From NCBI GenBank assembly GCA_001579985.1, contig LRSR01004021.1, positions 1 through 20,134 on the forward strand: a stretch of DNA of 20,134 nucleotides, given 5' to 3'. The DNA comes from Hypsibius dujardini (Eukaryota > Tardigrada > Eutardigrada > Parachela > Hypsibiidae). Under the pieces are notes generated by a model that saw only the letters and a list, made by a program, of their open reading frames with translations, was not told the origin of the DNA and did no database searches. Positions 1 to 9,336 of this stretch are shown here, in pieces. The first letter of the stretch is position 1. Every line of letters begins with the position of its first letter. The position numbers and the translations under genes are program-made.

Positions 1-277
1 CACTAAATGCGTTTCCCATCCAGTTTATTATAAACGCGGTTATCCCTTTTGGGGGAAAATCAGGATGAAGGGTGGCTATCGATTTTTTTGCTTAAAAGCA
101 TGGCGGTGGTCGGAGTTTGAGCCAGACAAAATCGCGGTGACTCGAGTCAACTTTGCGGCCTGCTGACTCGACTCGACTAACGTATCGTGGAACTCTGACG
201 TGGGATAATTTTTTGAAAATTTTTATTTATCTTCCGGACTAAGACCGGATTGAGACGGGATTGTTGCGGATATCGAG
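1..277. other. 5' flank of the TMED-like gene
   Basis: I see no coding exon here. The stretch leads to the ATG at 278 and probably holds the promoter and 5' UTR of the p24 gene. It contains a local cluster of ACTCGA-type words around 138-180, but no clear TATA box or other named site. Confidence 0.4.
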
Positions 278-2159
278 ATGGAGAAATTACTGGGAATATT
301 TGGGATACTTGCGCTGCTCATCTGCAGTTCAAATGGATTATATTTTCATTTGGGGGAGACGGAAAAGAAATGTTTTCTAGAAGAGATTCCAGATGAGACG
401 ATGGTTGTGGGTGCGTTGCAATTGTTATTCTTCTGCTACTGATTTCAGTCCTTCCCCATCCAGCGGATAATAGATTTTGCTTTCATTTGCAGGAAAGTAC
501 AAAGTGGAATTCCATGATATTAATATGAATCAATACGTCCACGTTCCACGTACGTAACTCCGCTCGCAGTTTCATTCAGCTTGGCACTGATTGATTAGTT
601 GATTTTGCTGCTCCCACTGTCGTCGTTGCTGCTCCATCCATTGCCGATCTTTCAGTTGATTGATCTATTGGTCGGGCTGTGCCGAATTGTTTTTCTTGGT
701 TGCTGATACTTGCAATCGAAAACCTACATCACTTGAGTCAGCTTTGTCAGCAAGCTCATTATTATTGTAGGAGTTGAATTGATTTGATGAGAGAAGATCG
801 TTCGGTTCAACCATAAAGCATACTCTAGGGAATCAAGACATTTTCTGGAAAGTCACTGCGAAGCCCTCAGTTGATTGTTTGATGGATTTGCTGTTAGTTG
901 CTGCGTTTTCGCGAAATTATACAAAATAATACTTCCAGAACAAAATAGGAGCATACTGTGTCGCTGTGTAAATCTTTCAGGTGTTCTCTCCGTTAGCTTA
1001 TCTCTTGGATCGATTGATTGCAGTTCATTTAGTGACACGTATGAGAGTTAAATGATTATGAGTAGTTTGGTCGGTAGTCAACAGTGTCATCTGTAGGTAC
1101 TGTTTCAACCCCTAGGCAGTTGATTGTTTGTTCATTGAGCCCAGCTTTCTGTTAAGATGTTTTTTTGTTTTTCACCATTCAGCCGGCATGGGAATGCTTG
1201 TGGAGGTGAAGGATCCCGATCAGAAGATCATCATGTCAAGAGCCTACGGAGCGGAAGGGAAATTTACCTTCACCTCTCACACGCCCGGTGAACACACCAT
1301 GTGTCTCTCCACCAATTCATCCAAATGGTTCGGCGGAAGCTCTTTGGTATGTTGATGCTAGGCCTACCCATTACTCGGGGTTCAGCATGTGCTACACACT
1401 TGCGGCCTCACAGCGCACAGTGTCATACTGAATCCCGCTTTTTTGTTGCCTTTAGAGGGTCCACCTGGACATTTCCATTGGAGAGCATGCAAATGACTAC
1501 AAGGAAATTGCGGCACGGGATAAGCTGTCAGAGCTGCAGTTGCGAGTGCGTCAGCTTTTGGATCAAGTCGATCAGATTACGAAAGAGCAGAATTACCAAC
1601 GGGTAAGTGATCGCATCTGCAATGTGACTTCATTTCCTGGATAATGAGCGAGATAGCTGATCCATGTGCTTTTTGCATGGAGAACGCAGAGGAAGCAGCA
1701 GCCAAGTCTCACTGTCTGCCGCTGAGCTTCTTTAAATGCTTGTCTGCCTGTCGAAGTATCTCTACGGTAGTCTAGTTTTACTATTCTCTGAACGGTGGCA
1801 GTTTGTCTTGTTTTGCTGATGGTTTCAGCATTTGTCAGCGTGCTTTAGTCTTCGCCTCCTGTTCCGTATCTGATTTGGAATGGCTGCTTTAATACGAGTT
1901 TATTTTACGTGTGACCATCACTCGTCTGTCGAAGTCGTTGTTCTGGTGGACGTTGGTCTTGTCGGAATTTAAACCATTGACTGTAATTGTCATTCTCCAT
2001 CTTTTTCAGGTAAGAGAAGAACGGTTCAGGCAGACCAGCGAGAGTACAAATTCCCGCGTCCTCTGGTGGGCCTTCATGCAGACCGCCGTTCTCCTGGCCA
2101 TCGGTTTCTGGCAGATGCGACATCTCAAGAGTTTCTTTGAAGCGAAAAAACTCGTCTGA
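278..2159 (+). CDS. TMED9: p24-alpha family cargo receptor (TMED4/TMED9-like), five exons
   Basis: Exons 278-410, 493-549, 1183-1346, 1456-1602 and 2010-2159 join in phase to 216 residues, the usual p24 length. Seen: a hydrophobic signal peptide (about residues 1-20) followed by [13 protein letters not shown], the mature N-terminus typical of p24-alpha; a GOLD domain with a likely disulfide pair Cys32-Cys104 (the second within the SHTPGEH-x2-C motif); a membrane-proximal coiled coil (about 140-180); one transmembrane helix (about 184-203); and a short cytosolic tail with FF (209-210) and C-terminal KKLV. In this family the FF motif binds COPII and the dilysine motif binds COPI, so the protein cycles between ER and Golgi as a cargo receptor. 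Val168, at the start of the last exon, stands where I recall Trp in vertebrate homologues. TMED4 and TMED9 cannot be separated here. The ATG at 278 is set by the signal peptide. Confidence 0.93.
550..1182 (+). other. Second intron of the TMED-like gene
   Basis: This 633-bp intron runs from GTACGTAA to ATTCAG and is the longest of the gene (the others are 82, 109 and 407 bp). It is rich in TTGATT words, as are other non-coding parts of the window. I see no gene in it; the short open frame on the minus strand has no recognisable features. Confidence 0.6.
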
Positions 2160-2368
2160 TCACCCTGTTCGAGAGAGCCGCGCCACCATCCTTTCTATCT
2201 CGAAGCCATCCAGCCTTTCTGCACACAATTCCATACCGCAGTTTACGTTTGTCAACTCAAATTTCTCCCAACTTGTTACTACCATCCCGGACGTATGCAA
2301 TGCATCCTTGTGCTGCTCAATGGGACGTTGTTTACCTGATGATGACTAAAAACAACACACAACACCTA

Positions 2369-2374
2369 AATAAA
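2369..2374 (+). promoter_or_regulatory. Polyadenylation signal AATAAA of the TMED-like gene
   Basis: A canonical AATAAA lies about 210 bases after the TMED stop codon, on the sense strand, giving a plausible 3' UTR. Confidence 0.6.
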
Positions 2375-2690
2375 TTCCATCTCCCCCGCCGCGTTTGCTT
2401 TCTGGGTGCTCAATATTCCTTTGTCCAGCCGGCATGTTTTACTGTTTAATTTAGCGGGTCGCTTTTCTCTTTTCATCGTCGTCCCTCTCACTAGCGGCGT
2501 GATGCCCGGAGGCCGCCATCTGAGAGCTCGCTCACTCGCACTCACTCCTTATGCCTCTGTTTAAAACACAACTTTCCGGTTTTCCGTTGTTGAAGCAGTC
2601 TCTGTTGTTTTTGCGCATATTGGCTCTATCGCGCCCCTCGCAGTTCATAGACGAGCATTGGCCGCATCGCCGCAGCAGCATTGTCTCCAG

Positions 2691-2697
2691 TATATAA
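2691..2697 (+). promoter_or_regulatory. Possible TATA box (TATATAA)
   Basis: TATATAA occurs on the + strand about 380 bases before the receptor-like ATG. If used, transcription would start near 2720 and a 5' UTR intron could end at 3061. It conflicts with use of the upstream ATG at 2708, which would lie before that start site. Confidence 0.25.
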
Positions 2698-2872
2698 CCG
2701 CAGACCCATGGCAGGGAGGGTAAAGTGTACACACCCCGTGTCGTGATATTTGTCCGCGCGTCGCCGCTAAAAGTGATGAACTAACTAACTGGAGCTGAGA
2801 ATTTTTTTCTCCACTTCTCTCGTTCATTCTTGTTTCTTAACATAACATTACGACGGCATTACTTTAAGAGGA

Positions 2873-2891
2873 GTGTGTGTGTGTGTGTGTG
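2873..2891. repeat. (GT)n dinucleotide microsatellite
   Basis: An uninterrupted run of about nine GT units, in non-coding sequence upstream of the receptor-like gene. Confidence 0.9.
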
Positions 2892-3073
2892 CGGTGCATA
2901 TCTTGTACGTAGGCGTCTGAGACTTGCTGATCTGGTTTAGTTACGATCGTATAACTTCATCAAGTTGAAGAAGCCTGCCTATAAACATCTTATAGATCAC
3001 TTTTTCTTCTTCGGATAAATACACAACTAGCAGGGCAGAAATTCTACCCATCTCACCGCAGCAACTCCGAAAG

Positions 3074-4570
3074 ATGCTGCTCTACAACGGACCGCTCACC
3101 ATTTTCAAGATAGTTCTCGTGTCCTTGTCCCTCTTCTGCAATGTAGTCTGCTTCCGGTGCCATCCCTGCAACTGCGGCCGGCGGCGCTGCCGGATATTAC
3201 CACTCTTCCTGGCCGGAAACATACTGACCTTGGTGTTGCAAATTCCAGACATTTTAGCGGGATTCAGAATTTATTTCCCGTTGGAGCGAGGAAACTGCTC
3301 CTTTAATTTTGTTGCTTCCTACTTGCTTTGTACGTATTTCGTGGCCTTAGGAGTTTTACGCAAGGTTTTATCATCCGCCGCACTGCAGACATATCGCGTG
3401 TTCTTCTACGGATGTCTGGCATGCGCACCGCTCCTGTCTGTGGGCATTCAGGCAGTGTATGCAAATTCGGCGGTGGACGAGCCGTTAATGCTGCATTTGG
3501 CGGTGCCGGTGACGAGTGGACCGGAGAAGGAGATACTGATCCCCTTAGCGTCATGTGCGAAAAACATTTGCAGCTCAGGAGATGTAGTTCTGACAGTTTT
3601 GAGCAGCTTAGTGCCGGCATTAGTTCCGATTGTGTCGCTGGCAGTCTGCATTCTGGTGTCATATTCAGCTAAGAAACGGATGCGGGAGAAAACGGGTACA
3701 AAGGAGAACACTGCTTTTCATCCTTTGATTCCGGAATATTGTGACCGAGAACAGAACTGTTGGCCGGTACGTGTGGTCTGTCAGTCTGTCTGTTTGCCCG
3801 TCTGCCAAGCAGTCTGTTTGTTTGCCTTTATGTCTGCCTGTATGTTTGCCTGCCTATCTCTCTGTTTGCCTGTCCGGCTATTTGTTTGCATGTCTGTTGT
3901 CTGCCTTTCTGCCTGCCTGTCTGTCTGTCGTCTGCCTACATCCCTGCATGCCTGTTTGTATGTCCGTACATATGATTGTGTCTGATATGTCTGTCTATCT
4001 GTCTGCCTATTATCGATACTGTCTACATGTCTATCTGCCTATTTGTAAACGTGTGGGACTAGTTGCTGACTATTTGCCTGCCTACCTGCTTGGTCGATGC
4101 ATTGCCAGGACTGTCTGAGCCAGAGTTCACTAATTTCAACTCTTTCTTTGCAGATTCTCAAGTTCGTCTTGTTGCTGTTTTTAGCATGGACCGTACTTGC
4201 GAAGCCGATGACGATACTCTTGACCCATTTAACGAGACTCTACGCCGACGGCAATTTTGGCGTTAAAGAGACGAGTGTCTACGTCTGTTCGAGCTTCTGG
4301 GACATGGGCAACCACGTTATCCTCTTCACGTCGGCGACGTTAACGCCTTTGGTGTTTGTCTGCACGTACAGACCATGGTGTCAGCGAAGCCACGACTTCT
4401 CACCCGATCTAAAGGGCTGCAACGGCGTAGACCGCCCGGTTACGGTTATGGGTTCCATAAGCGACATGGATATCGGCACATTTACTTGGGACACTTTCAC
4501 ATTTGTTCCACCCTACGAGAAACAAATTGCTCTGCGGGGCCTGGAAGGAATCAAGAGATCTTCCGCATGA
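3074..4570 (+). CDS. Divergent seven-transmembrane receptor-like (GPCR-like) protein, two exons
   Basis: Exons 3074-3766 and 4154-4570 join in phase 0 (donor GTACGT, acceptor TTTGCAG) to 369 residues. Hydrophobic segments lie at about 8-27, 41-64, 78-95, 108-130, 171-198, 232-256 and 280-302, with a C-terminal tail after TYRPW. Cys75, just before helix 3, and Cys161 or Cys166, in the loop before helix 5, fit the usual GPCR disulfide. Helix 7 ends in TPLVFVCTYRP, a possible remnant of NPxxY. No DRY motif follows helix 3 and no Asp is seen in helix 2, so this is not a standard rhodopsin-class receptor. The first cytosolic loop (22-39) is Cys-rich, with six cysteines and several arginines. The ligand cannot be guessed. 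An upstream exon starting at ATG 2708 would add eight residues (MAGRQLRK). The whole call rests on topology and is not a family match. Confidence 0.6.
3775..4090 (+). repeat. TCTG/TGCC degenerate microsatellite inside the receptor-like gene intron
   Basis: Most of the 387-bp intron (3767-4153) is a degenerate array of TGTC, TGCC, TGTT and TCTG tetranucleotides. It stays open in several frames and gives false Cys/Leu/Val/Ser-rich proteins. The intron ends with a normal polypyrimidine tract and TTTGCAG. Confidence 0.85.
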
Positions 4571-4612
4571 AATATGTCTGTCATCTATTTTGAGAACGCC
4601 TGTAGAATGCAG

Positions 4613-4618
4613 AATAAA
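4613..4618 (+). promoter_or_regulatory. Polyadenylation signal AATAAA of the receptor-like gene
   Basis: AATAAA lies 43 bases after the stop at 4570 and ahead of the converging FASTK-like gene, whose stop is at 4731. The two 3' UTRs therefore face each other within about 160 bp. Confidence 0.65.
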
Positions 4619-4730
4619 ATGCACACTAAAATCTCATTTTTTTCAGGGTTAGTTTTTGTTGTTACTTTCAGTCTTGAGCCTTTGACTTGGGCCATGAACG
4701 AAATGCCTGACAAAAAAGCAAAACTTTTGC

Positions 4731-7060
4731 CTAAGTCAATGCCGTAAATTTAGAACCTTCTCGAGCATCGTTCTCTTCGACAGTCCAGCCCTGCAGCAAT
4801 AACAATCGCTTCTTCAACTGAGCCAAACCCAACGGCTTCTCTTCATTCACAGACATAGTCCAGGAGTCGGAAACCTCCACCGCCATCCGTGTGGAGACAA
4901 ACTCCGTGTCCGCACCGTACTTTTTCGGATCCTTCAGCCGCTCAATCAAATCCCGCGGTGGCAGTCGCACTTCGAACCCGCAAATCTCAACATGCGGTAA
5001 TTGTCGGCAGAATGAGACGGCCTCCTTCCCGTACTTCTCCACCAACCGCCGACGCACCGTCTCCATCGTCCCGCCATCACGGCGCCACTCTTCGTAGCGG
5101 GTACTGAAGAAATCGCGATGCAGACCGCGGGCCAGCTGGTCCTCGGTCACGCCGCCCGCGCCCGAGAGTGCGACCGGGAATTCAATCTGGCAGTTTTTGA
5201 AGAGGCAATACAACCACCGTTGAGCGTCTTTCAGATTGTTCGCGGCCAACTTGCGTGCGACAGGCGTGGAAAAGGCAGCGTACAGCAACTCTTTGTCATA
5301 GACGCCTTGCATGGACAGGGCATGGAGACACTGCACTAGGAAGTCTGGCAGATGGAGGAACTCATTCACCGCCACGCGCTTCTTCAAATCCGCAACAATC
5401 AATTCAGGTTCAGCGATTCCGACCCCGATGGAGGCGAGAGAGTGCAGGTAGCTGGCAATGTCCTTCGCCCGCATTCGCAGAGACGGATGGAGTTGGAGCA
5501 GTTCAGACGCCGGGAGCCGGTCATATAACTCCATCTGTTCGTTTAGATGTTCCAAAACTCGCGACTGCAGTTGTCCGAACAGTTCATCATCACGAAACTT
5601 TGCCGAGGCAAAGGCCTGCAAGTGAGGTAGCAAAACTAAACATACACAACTAATATCTAATTCCTGTAACCGATTCAAGATTGTCTGACTCATTTTAGTT
5701 TTCCAACAGAAATATTCAGTAACAAAACTTGTAGTTTTTTGCCGTTTTTCCAAGGTTTAAAATAACTGACAAATTAGTTATAAATTAAAGAAAAACTAAC
5801 TGAATCTTTTAGTACGCATGGAAAGACTTATTCTCCATCCATACTTGCAAGATGTAGCAGCACTCCACACCGGAGGAAGCCGCGAAAGACATTGCCCTTA
5901 TCCGACGGTTAAACTTCCCGATGAAGAAGCCGTCCGCGAATCCATTCTGCCGGAGAAACTTCAAAATATTCACCATGTCGCTGATGTCGAGCTTCTCATC
6001 TAGCAAAACGTCCGCCACGTTGGCCAGAAACGCTGGCTGGTCGTGGAAGTCGATCTTCAGGACGTACGCGGCAAATGCAATCAGGTCGATGTCAGTGGTG
6101 GCTAAACCGGCCGCCTCGGCAAGGAACACCTTCTTCACCATGTCCCGCACTTCCGGCGAGATCCTCCGGTATACCGCGCAGTACAGCACCGTCTGCAGGC
6201 TCTGAGGCAGTGTCAGCTGCACCGACCGTCTGACTAGCTCGTCCAGAAACACCGTATGATACAGCGGCACTCGGAGATCCAGCTCAGAGATCCGGTACCA
6301 CAAATCCGCCAGCACCATCATCCGGTCGACACTCGAATCGGCAAGCTCCTTCGCCGCCTGGATTTCCAAAAGACCTACCGCTCTGCGATCGTCCGCAGCT
6401 TGCTCGGCGTCATACTGGTCCTCCTGATCCTTACCGATCCGACGGAGTGCACAATGGAGAAACATTTGATCCTCCAACGGGCCGTTGACGACGCCGAAGT
6501 CGGGCTTGGCGCGGTAGATTCCACGCTGAAACTTGCCATCTTGGAGAAGATGATCGAAGAATCGCCTGCGAAAGCTTGGAGGCGGTTTGTCATTCGGTGG
6601 TGGCGACTGCTCAGCAGAAGTCGTCGTGGCCCATGGAGATGCCGTCGGGACATCTGCCTCGGGTGTTGGCGGTTTGTCATTCGGTTGTGGCTGCTCAGCA
6701 GAAGTCGTCGTGGCCCATGGCGGTGCCGTCGGGACATCTGCCTCGGGTGTTGACGAGGACTCCCTGCAAAATAATAGATTGATGGATTTGCAATCGGGCA
6801 GGGAAAAATTAGTCTGGATAACACAAAGAATACCCTGGGATTATTTTAAAAGGAGCAGACGGGGCAGCGGGATCGGGAGACCGGTATTGAATAGTGGCTT
6901 TTAATAAATCTTTCCCAGTGATTTTTGGTTTGGTTGCGGCGCCGGCAGTCGCCACGGTCCTCCAATTGCCGCGCACGACGAGACAGCGCAATCGGAGAAC
7001 GACAGTGCTAGATTTAATACGAACTAAACGAGAAGAGACTATTCTAATGGAATCTGCCAT
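4731..7060 (-). CDS. FASTK-family protein with RAP domain, mitochondrial RNA metabolism, three exons
   Basis: On the minus strand, exons 7060-6834, 6763-5845 and 5615-4731 join in phase to 676 residues. Residues 1-45 are rich in Arg, Ser, Val and Leu with almost no acidic residue, as in a mitochondrial targeting peptide. Residues 81-137 are two near-identical 28-29 residue units rich in Pro and Thr. Then come helical repeats; the one at the second exon junction contains YILQAFASAKFRDDELF, resembling the OPR-like repeats of FASTK proteins. Residues about 623-676 read as a RAP domain: RMAVEVSDSW, then LGLAQLKKRLLLLQGWTV. Known family members (FASTK, FASTKD1-5, TBRG4) bind and process mitochondrial RNA; RAP resembles a nuclease fold. 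I cannot say which member this is. The ATG at 7060 is the first that gives the targeting sequence. Intron sizes are 70 and 229 bp. Confidence 0.72.
6580..6750 (-). repeat. In-frame tandem duplication (84 and 87 bp) in the FASTK-like gene
   Basis: Two adjacent units of 84 and 87 bp encode TPEADVPTA(P/S)PWATTTSAEQ followed by a short Pro-rich stretch and NDKPP. They differ at only a few bases, so the duplication is young. They lie between the presumed targeting peptide and the helical repeat region, so they lengthen a probably flexible linker without disturbing a folded domain. Confidence 0.85.
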
Positions 7061-7427
7061 CGTTGGGAGGGAAAATGGACATTAACGCTGAAAACCGATT
7101 TCAGCAGTGAAGAGTGCGTGCAACACTATAACCGGTAATCAACTGATCAAGCAAGAAGCGCTCGAGTGAGATCCAAAATCCGCTTCTCGCATCAGACAAT
7201 CCACCAATCAGTTGACAGACGCCACGCAAAGCATATTGGTGTCGGAGTTGCAACCATGAGACTGTGTCCAAGTTAGTGACATTTCCATGTAAACAAACCA
7301 CATGCGTTACTGTACAGGACAGTACAGTGATAGCGCTTTCAACAAACCGGCTCGCAGTCTGAAAAAGGCTTTCGAACCTCAAATGAACTTCAATTCAAAC
7401 GAATATTGTGTCGCGGAATAATTGAAA
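7061..7427. promoter_or_regulatory. Shared 5' interval between two head-to-head genes
   Basis: These 367 bp separate the FASTK-like ATG (minus, 7060) from the SMYD-like ATG (plus, 7428). No other gene is seen, so the interval should hold both 5' UTRs and perhaps a bidirectional promoter. I recognise no TATA box or initiator in it. Confidence 0.4.
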
Positions 7428-7852
7428 ATGAGTCTTTCCAACCAAAAGACTTTTAACATTAACGGAACATTCGCTTCCGCTTCGGGCGCGAGTTCTATAA
7501 CTCCCCATGAGGTGCTCTACGAGAAAGGCACGATAGTGATCATATTGCAGCTATTTGTCTGGGAACCGCATCCCCTGCATCGCTATCGATGCTATCGATG
7601 ATAGTCGTTCTGCTATCGATGCGGCACTAATCCGAGGCTCGGGGAGGAGAACCTGAAAGAATTTATGGGCTTTAAATGGGCCTGGTACTGTAATGAAAAG
7701 TGTCTAGTTAGTTGTTAGTGGCAAATAAATGGGATCGCCCCACTGTTGGACTCCAGAGTAATGAGGAGAGGACCATCGGCGCGACGCTTTAGTTTGCGCT
7801 GTGCGCAACCAAATATTCAACCAATCAATGGAATAAAGTATTGGAAGAATAT

Positions 7853-7876
7853 ATCAATCAATCAATCAATCAATCA
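7853..7876. repeat. (ATCA)n tetranucleotide repeat
   Basis: About six tandem ATCA units in the presumed first large intron of the SMYD-like gene. Shorter copies of the same word occur near 8802, 12226 (as TTGA), 17745 and 18309. Confidence 0.85.
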
Positions 7877-8086
7877 GTTTTAGACTATCCTTTTATTATT
7901 ATGTACTGGTGCTCTTTCGCTAGAAAAAGGACTAGAATTATTGTCATAAGACCGACTGTCAGATTAGATTCTCAAAGCCCTTCCAAAGACATTTTTCCAG
8001 TCTGATGATACGCGCATCACGTTTACAATTATGATTCGGAAAGCGATTTTACGTTTGAGGGTAATTGCCACACCATCAAAAACAGC

Positions 8087-8095
8087 GTTTAATCG
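8087..8095. repeat. Left target-site duplication, GTTTAATCG
   Basis: This 9-bp word directly precedes the terminal inverted repeat starting at 8096. An identical copy directly follows the element at 9328-9336. Confidence 0.85.
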
Positions 8096-8108
8096 GGCAC
8101 GATCTAAA

Positions 8109-8262
8109 AAATGGACTGTACTGAGTGTGCTAGACTCGTGTACTGTACTGAGTGTACTGGAATCGTGTACTGGACTCGTGTACTGGACTCGTGTACTGTA
8201 CTGAGTGTACTGGACTCGTGTACTGGACTCGTGTACTGGACTGTACTGGACTGTACTGGACT
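8109..8262. repeat. Left subterminal tandem array of the fold-back element
   Basis: Degenerate repeats built from GTACTG, TGGACTC and GAGTGTACTG words, about 11-12 bases per unit. The same words occur inverted at 9047-9310. Confidence 0.85.
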
Positions 8263-8530
8263 TGATAATCAATTTAAAGATAAAATTGATCACGGATCTG
8301 GCCTGGATAGTGCACAAACTGGAAGTAGGAACAAGAATAATAAATCAAAAACTCGGGTCATTCATTGATTAATTGCGTACACAGCTGATTCAAGTGAGAA
8401 ACCAACGCTCAATTGATTGATATACGATAGATTAAACTTCAATTAGCTTCTGAATATCTCGAAATCAACAGTATTCTCCTGCCTCTACTAATTATTTTGA
8501 ATCCAGATAAAAAATCACTCGCAGCATACA

Positions 8531-8740
8531 ATGATTTTTGACAAGAAACACTACAACACAGCCAGTTTAAAATTCCGCAATGTGGCGGAGTGGCCATCCA
8601 ACGATGAAAAAGTCCCCCTCCCCGAAAATAGAACGCTGAACGAGAATCAGAAGGTTTCACTCATCCCCAATAGCACCAAGAAATCACAAAATGAATTTCC
8701 CCTTTACGTGACGTCAAATGGACTTATGGATAAGAGTTAA
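8531..8740 (+). other. Small open frame (69 codons) in the loop of the fold-back element
   Basis: An ATG-initiated frame of 69 codons fills most of the single-copy loop between the inverted arms. The predicted product is polar, with no recognisable domain, signal peptide or membrane segment. It could be chance, or a fragment of host sequence captured by the element. A TGACGTCA word overlaps its 3' part at 8709-8716. Confidence 0.2.
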
Positions 8741-9046
8741 GGTTCTGTATCGCTCCGAACGGATTCTAATTTGAAGTTTATCTATCGTACATCAATCAAT
8801 CAATCGAGCGTTGGCTTCTCACATGAATTAGATGTATACGCAATCAATCAATGGCTCGATTTTTCGCTATATTATTGTTCGTACTTCCGGTTGCGCACTA
8901 TCCAGGCCAGATCCGTGATCATTTTTATCTTTAAATTGATTATCAAAAAATATTACTTTCCTATTTAATTTGCTAGCCCCCCATTTCTCATGTTTTACCG
9001 AACCAAAACTACTTAGCTTATTTTTTTAAACGCAGTTGCAAAACAT

Positions 9047-9310
9047 TACAGTACAGTATAGTACAGTACAGTCCAGTACAGTCCAGTCCAGTACAATACA
9101 GTCCAGTACAGACCAGTACAGTACACGAGTACAGTAAAAAAGTCCCGTACAGGAGTCCAGTACACGATTACAGTACAGGAGTACAGTAAGGGGTCCAGTA
9201 CACTCAGTACAGTACACTCAGTCCAGTACACGAGTCCAGTACACTAAGTACAGTACGCTCAGTACAGTACACGAGTCCAGTACAGGAGTCCAGTACACTC
9301 AGTACAGTCC
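9047..9310. repeat. Right subterminal tandem array of the fold-back element
   Basis: Repeats of CAGTAC, CAGTCCAGTAC and ACACTCAGTAC words, the inverse of the left array at 8109-8262. It is about 110 bp longer, so the two arrays have expanded unequally since insertion or differ by origin. Confidence 0.85.
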
Positions 9311-9327
9311 ATATTTTAGATCGTGCC

Positions 9328-9336
9328 GTTTAATCG
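9328..9336. repeat. Right target-site duplication, GTTTAATCG
   Basis: Identical in sequence and orientation to 8087-8095 and directly adjoining the right terminal inverted repeat, which ends at 9327. Confidence 0.85.

Larger units (their letters stand above)
2375..3061. other. Intergenic or 5' leader region before the receptor-like gene
   Basis: No recognised gene. It contains TATATAA at 2691-2697, a (GT)n tract at 2873-2891, and an ATG at 2708 followed by a good donor (GGGTAAAG at 2718-2725). A good acceptor (CTCACCGCAG) ends at 3061. The donor and acceptor would keep the 2708 ATG in frame with the receptor-like gene, so part of this stretch may be its first intron. Confidence 0.4.
8096..9327. 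mobile_element. Non-autonomous fold-back DNA transposon, MULE-like by its 9-bp target duplication
   Basis: The element is 1,232 bp and starts and ends with GGCACGATCTAAAA in inverted orientation; the first 34 bases of the two ends differ at one position. It is flanked by the identical 9-bp duplication GTTTAATCG (8087-8095 and 9328-9336). Long inverted arms follow: tandem GTACTGGACTC-type arrays (8109-8262 and, inverted, 9047-9310), then about 180 bp of similar sequence (8263-8448 against 8763-8963), for example GGATCTGGCCTGGATAGTGC in both. A single-copy loop (8449-8762) lies between. The right arm has about 80 extra bases (8964-9040). No transposase is seen, so it would need enzyme from elsewhere. 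A 9-bp duplication is usual for Mutator-like elements; the superfamily call is inference. It sits inside the intron between the MYND and SET pieces of the SMYD-like gene. Confidence 0.85.

Noticed and set aside
1301-1606. 101-codon + strand frame overlapping the TMED gene
   Set aside because: It is out of frame with exons 3 and 4, which match the p24 family clearly.
3760-4118. Overlapping open frames encoding Cys/Leu/Val/Ser-rich proteins
   Set aside because: They are translations of the TCTG/TGCC array in the intron of the receptor-like gene. They lack domain structure, and several frames stay open over the same DNA.
4889-5653. Several + strand open frames across the FASTK-like gene
   Set aside because: They are antisense to exons whose minus-strand product carries a recognisable RAP domain and matching splice phases.
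8964-9040. Extra sequence in the right arm considered as a nested insertion in the fold-back element
   Set aside because: I could find no terminal inverted repeats or target duplication for it, so it is left as unmatched arm sequence.
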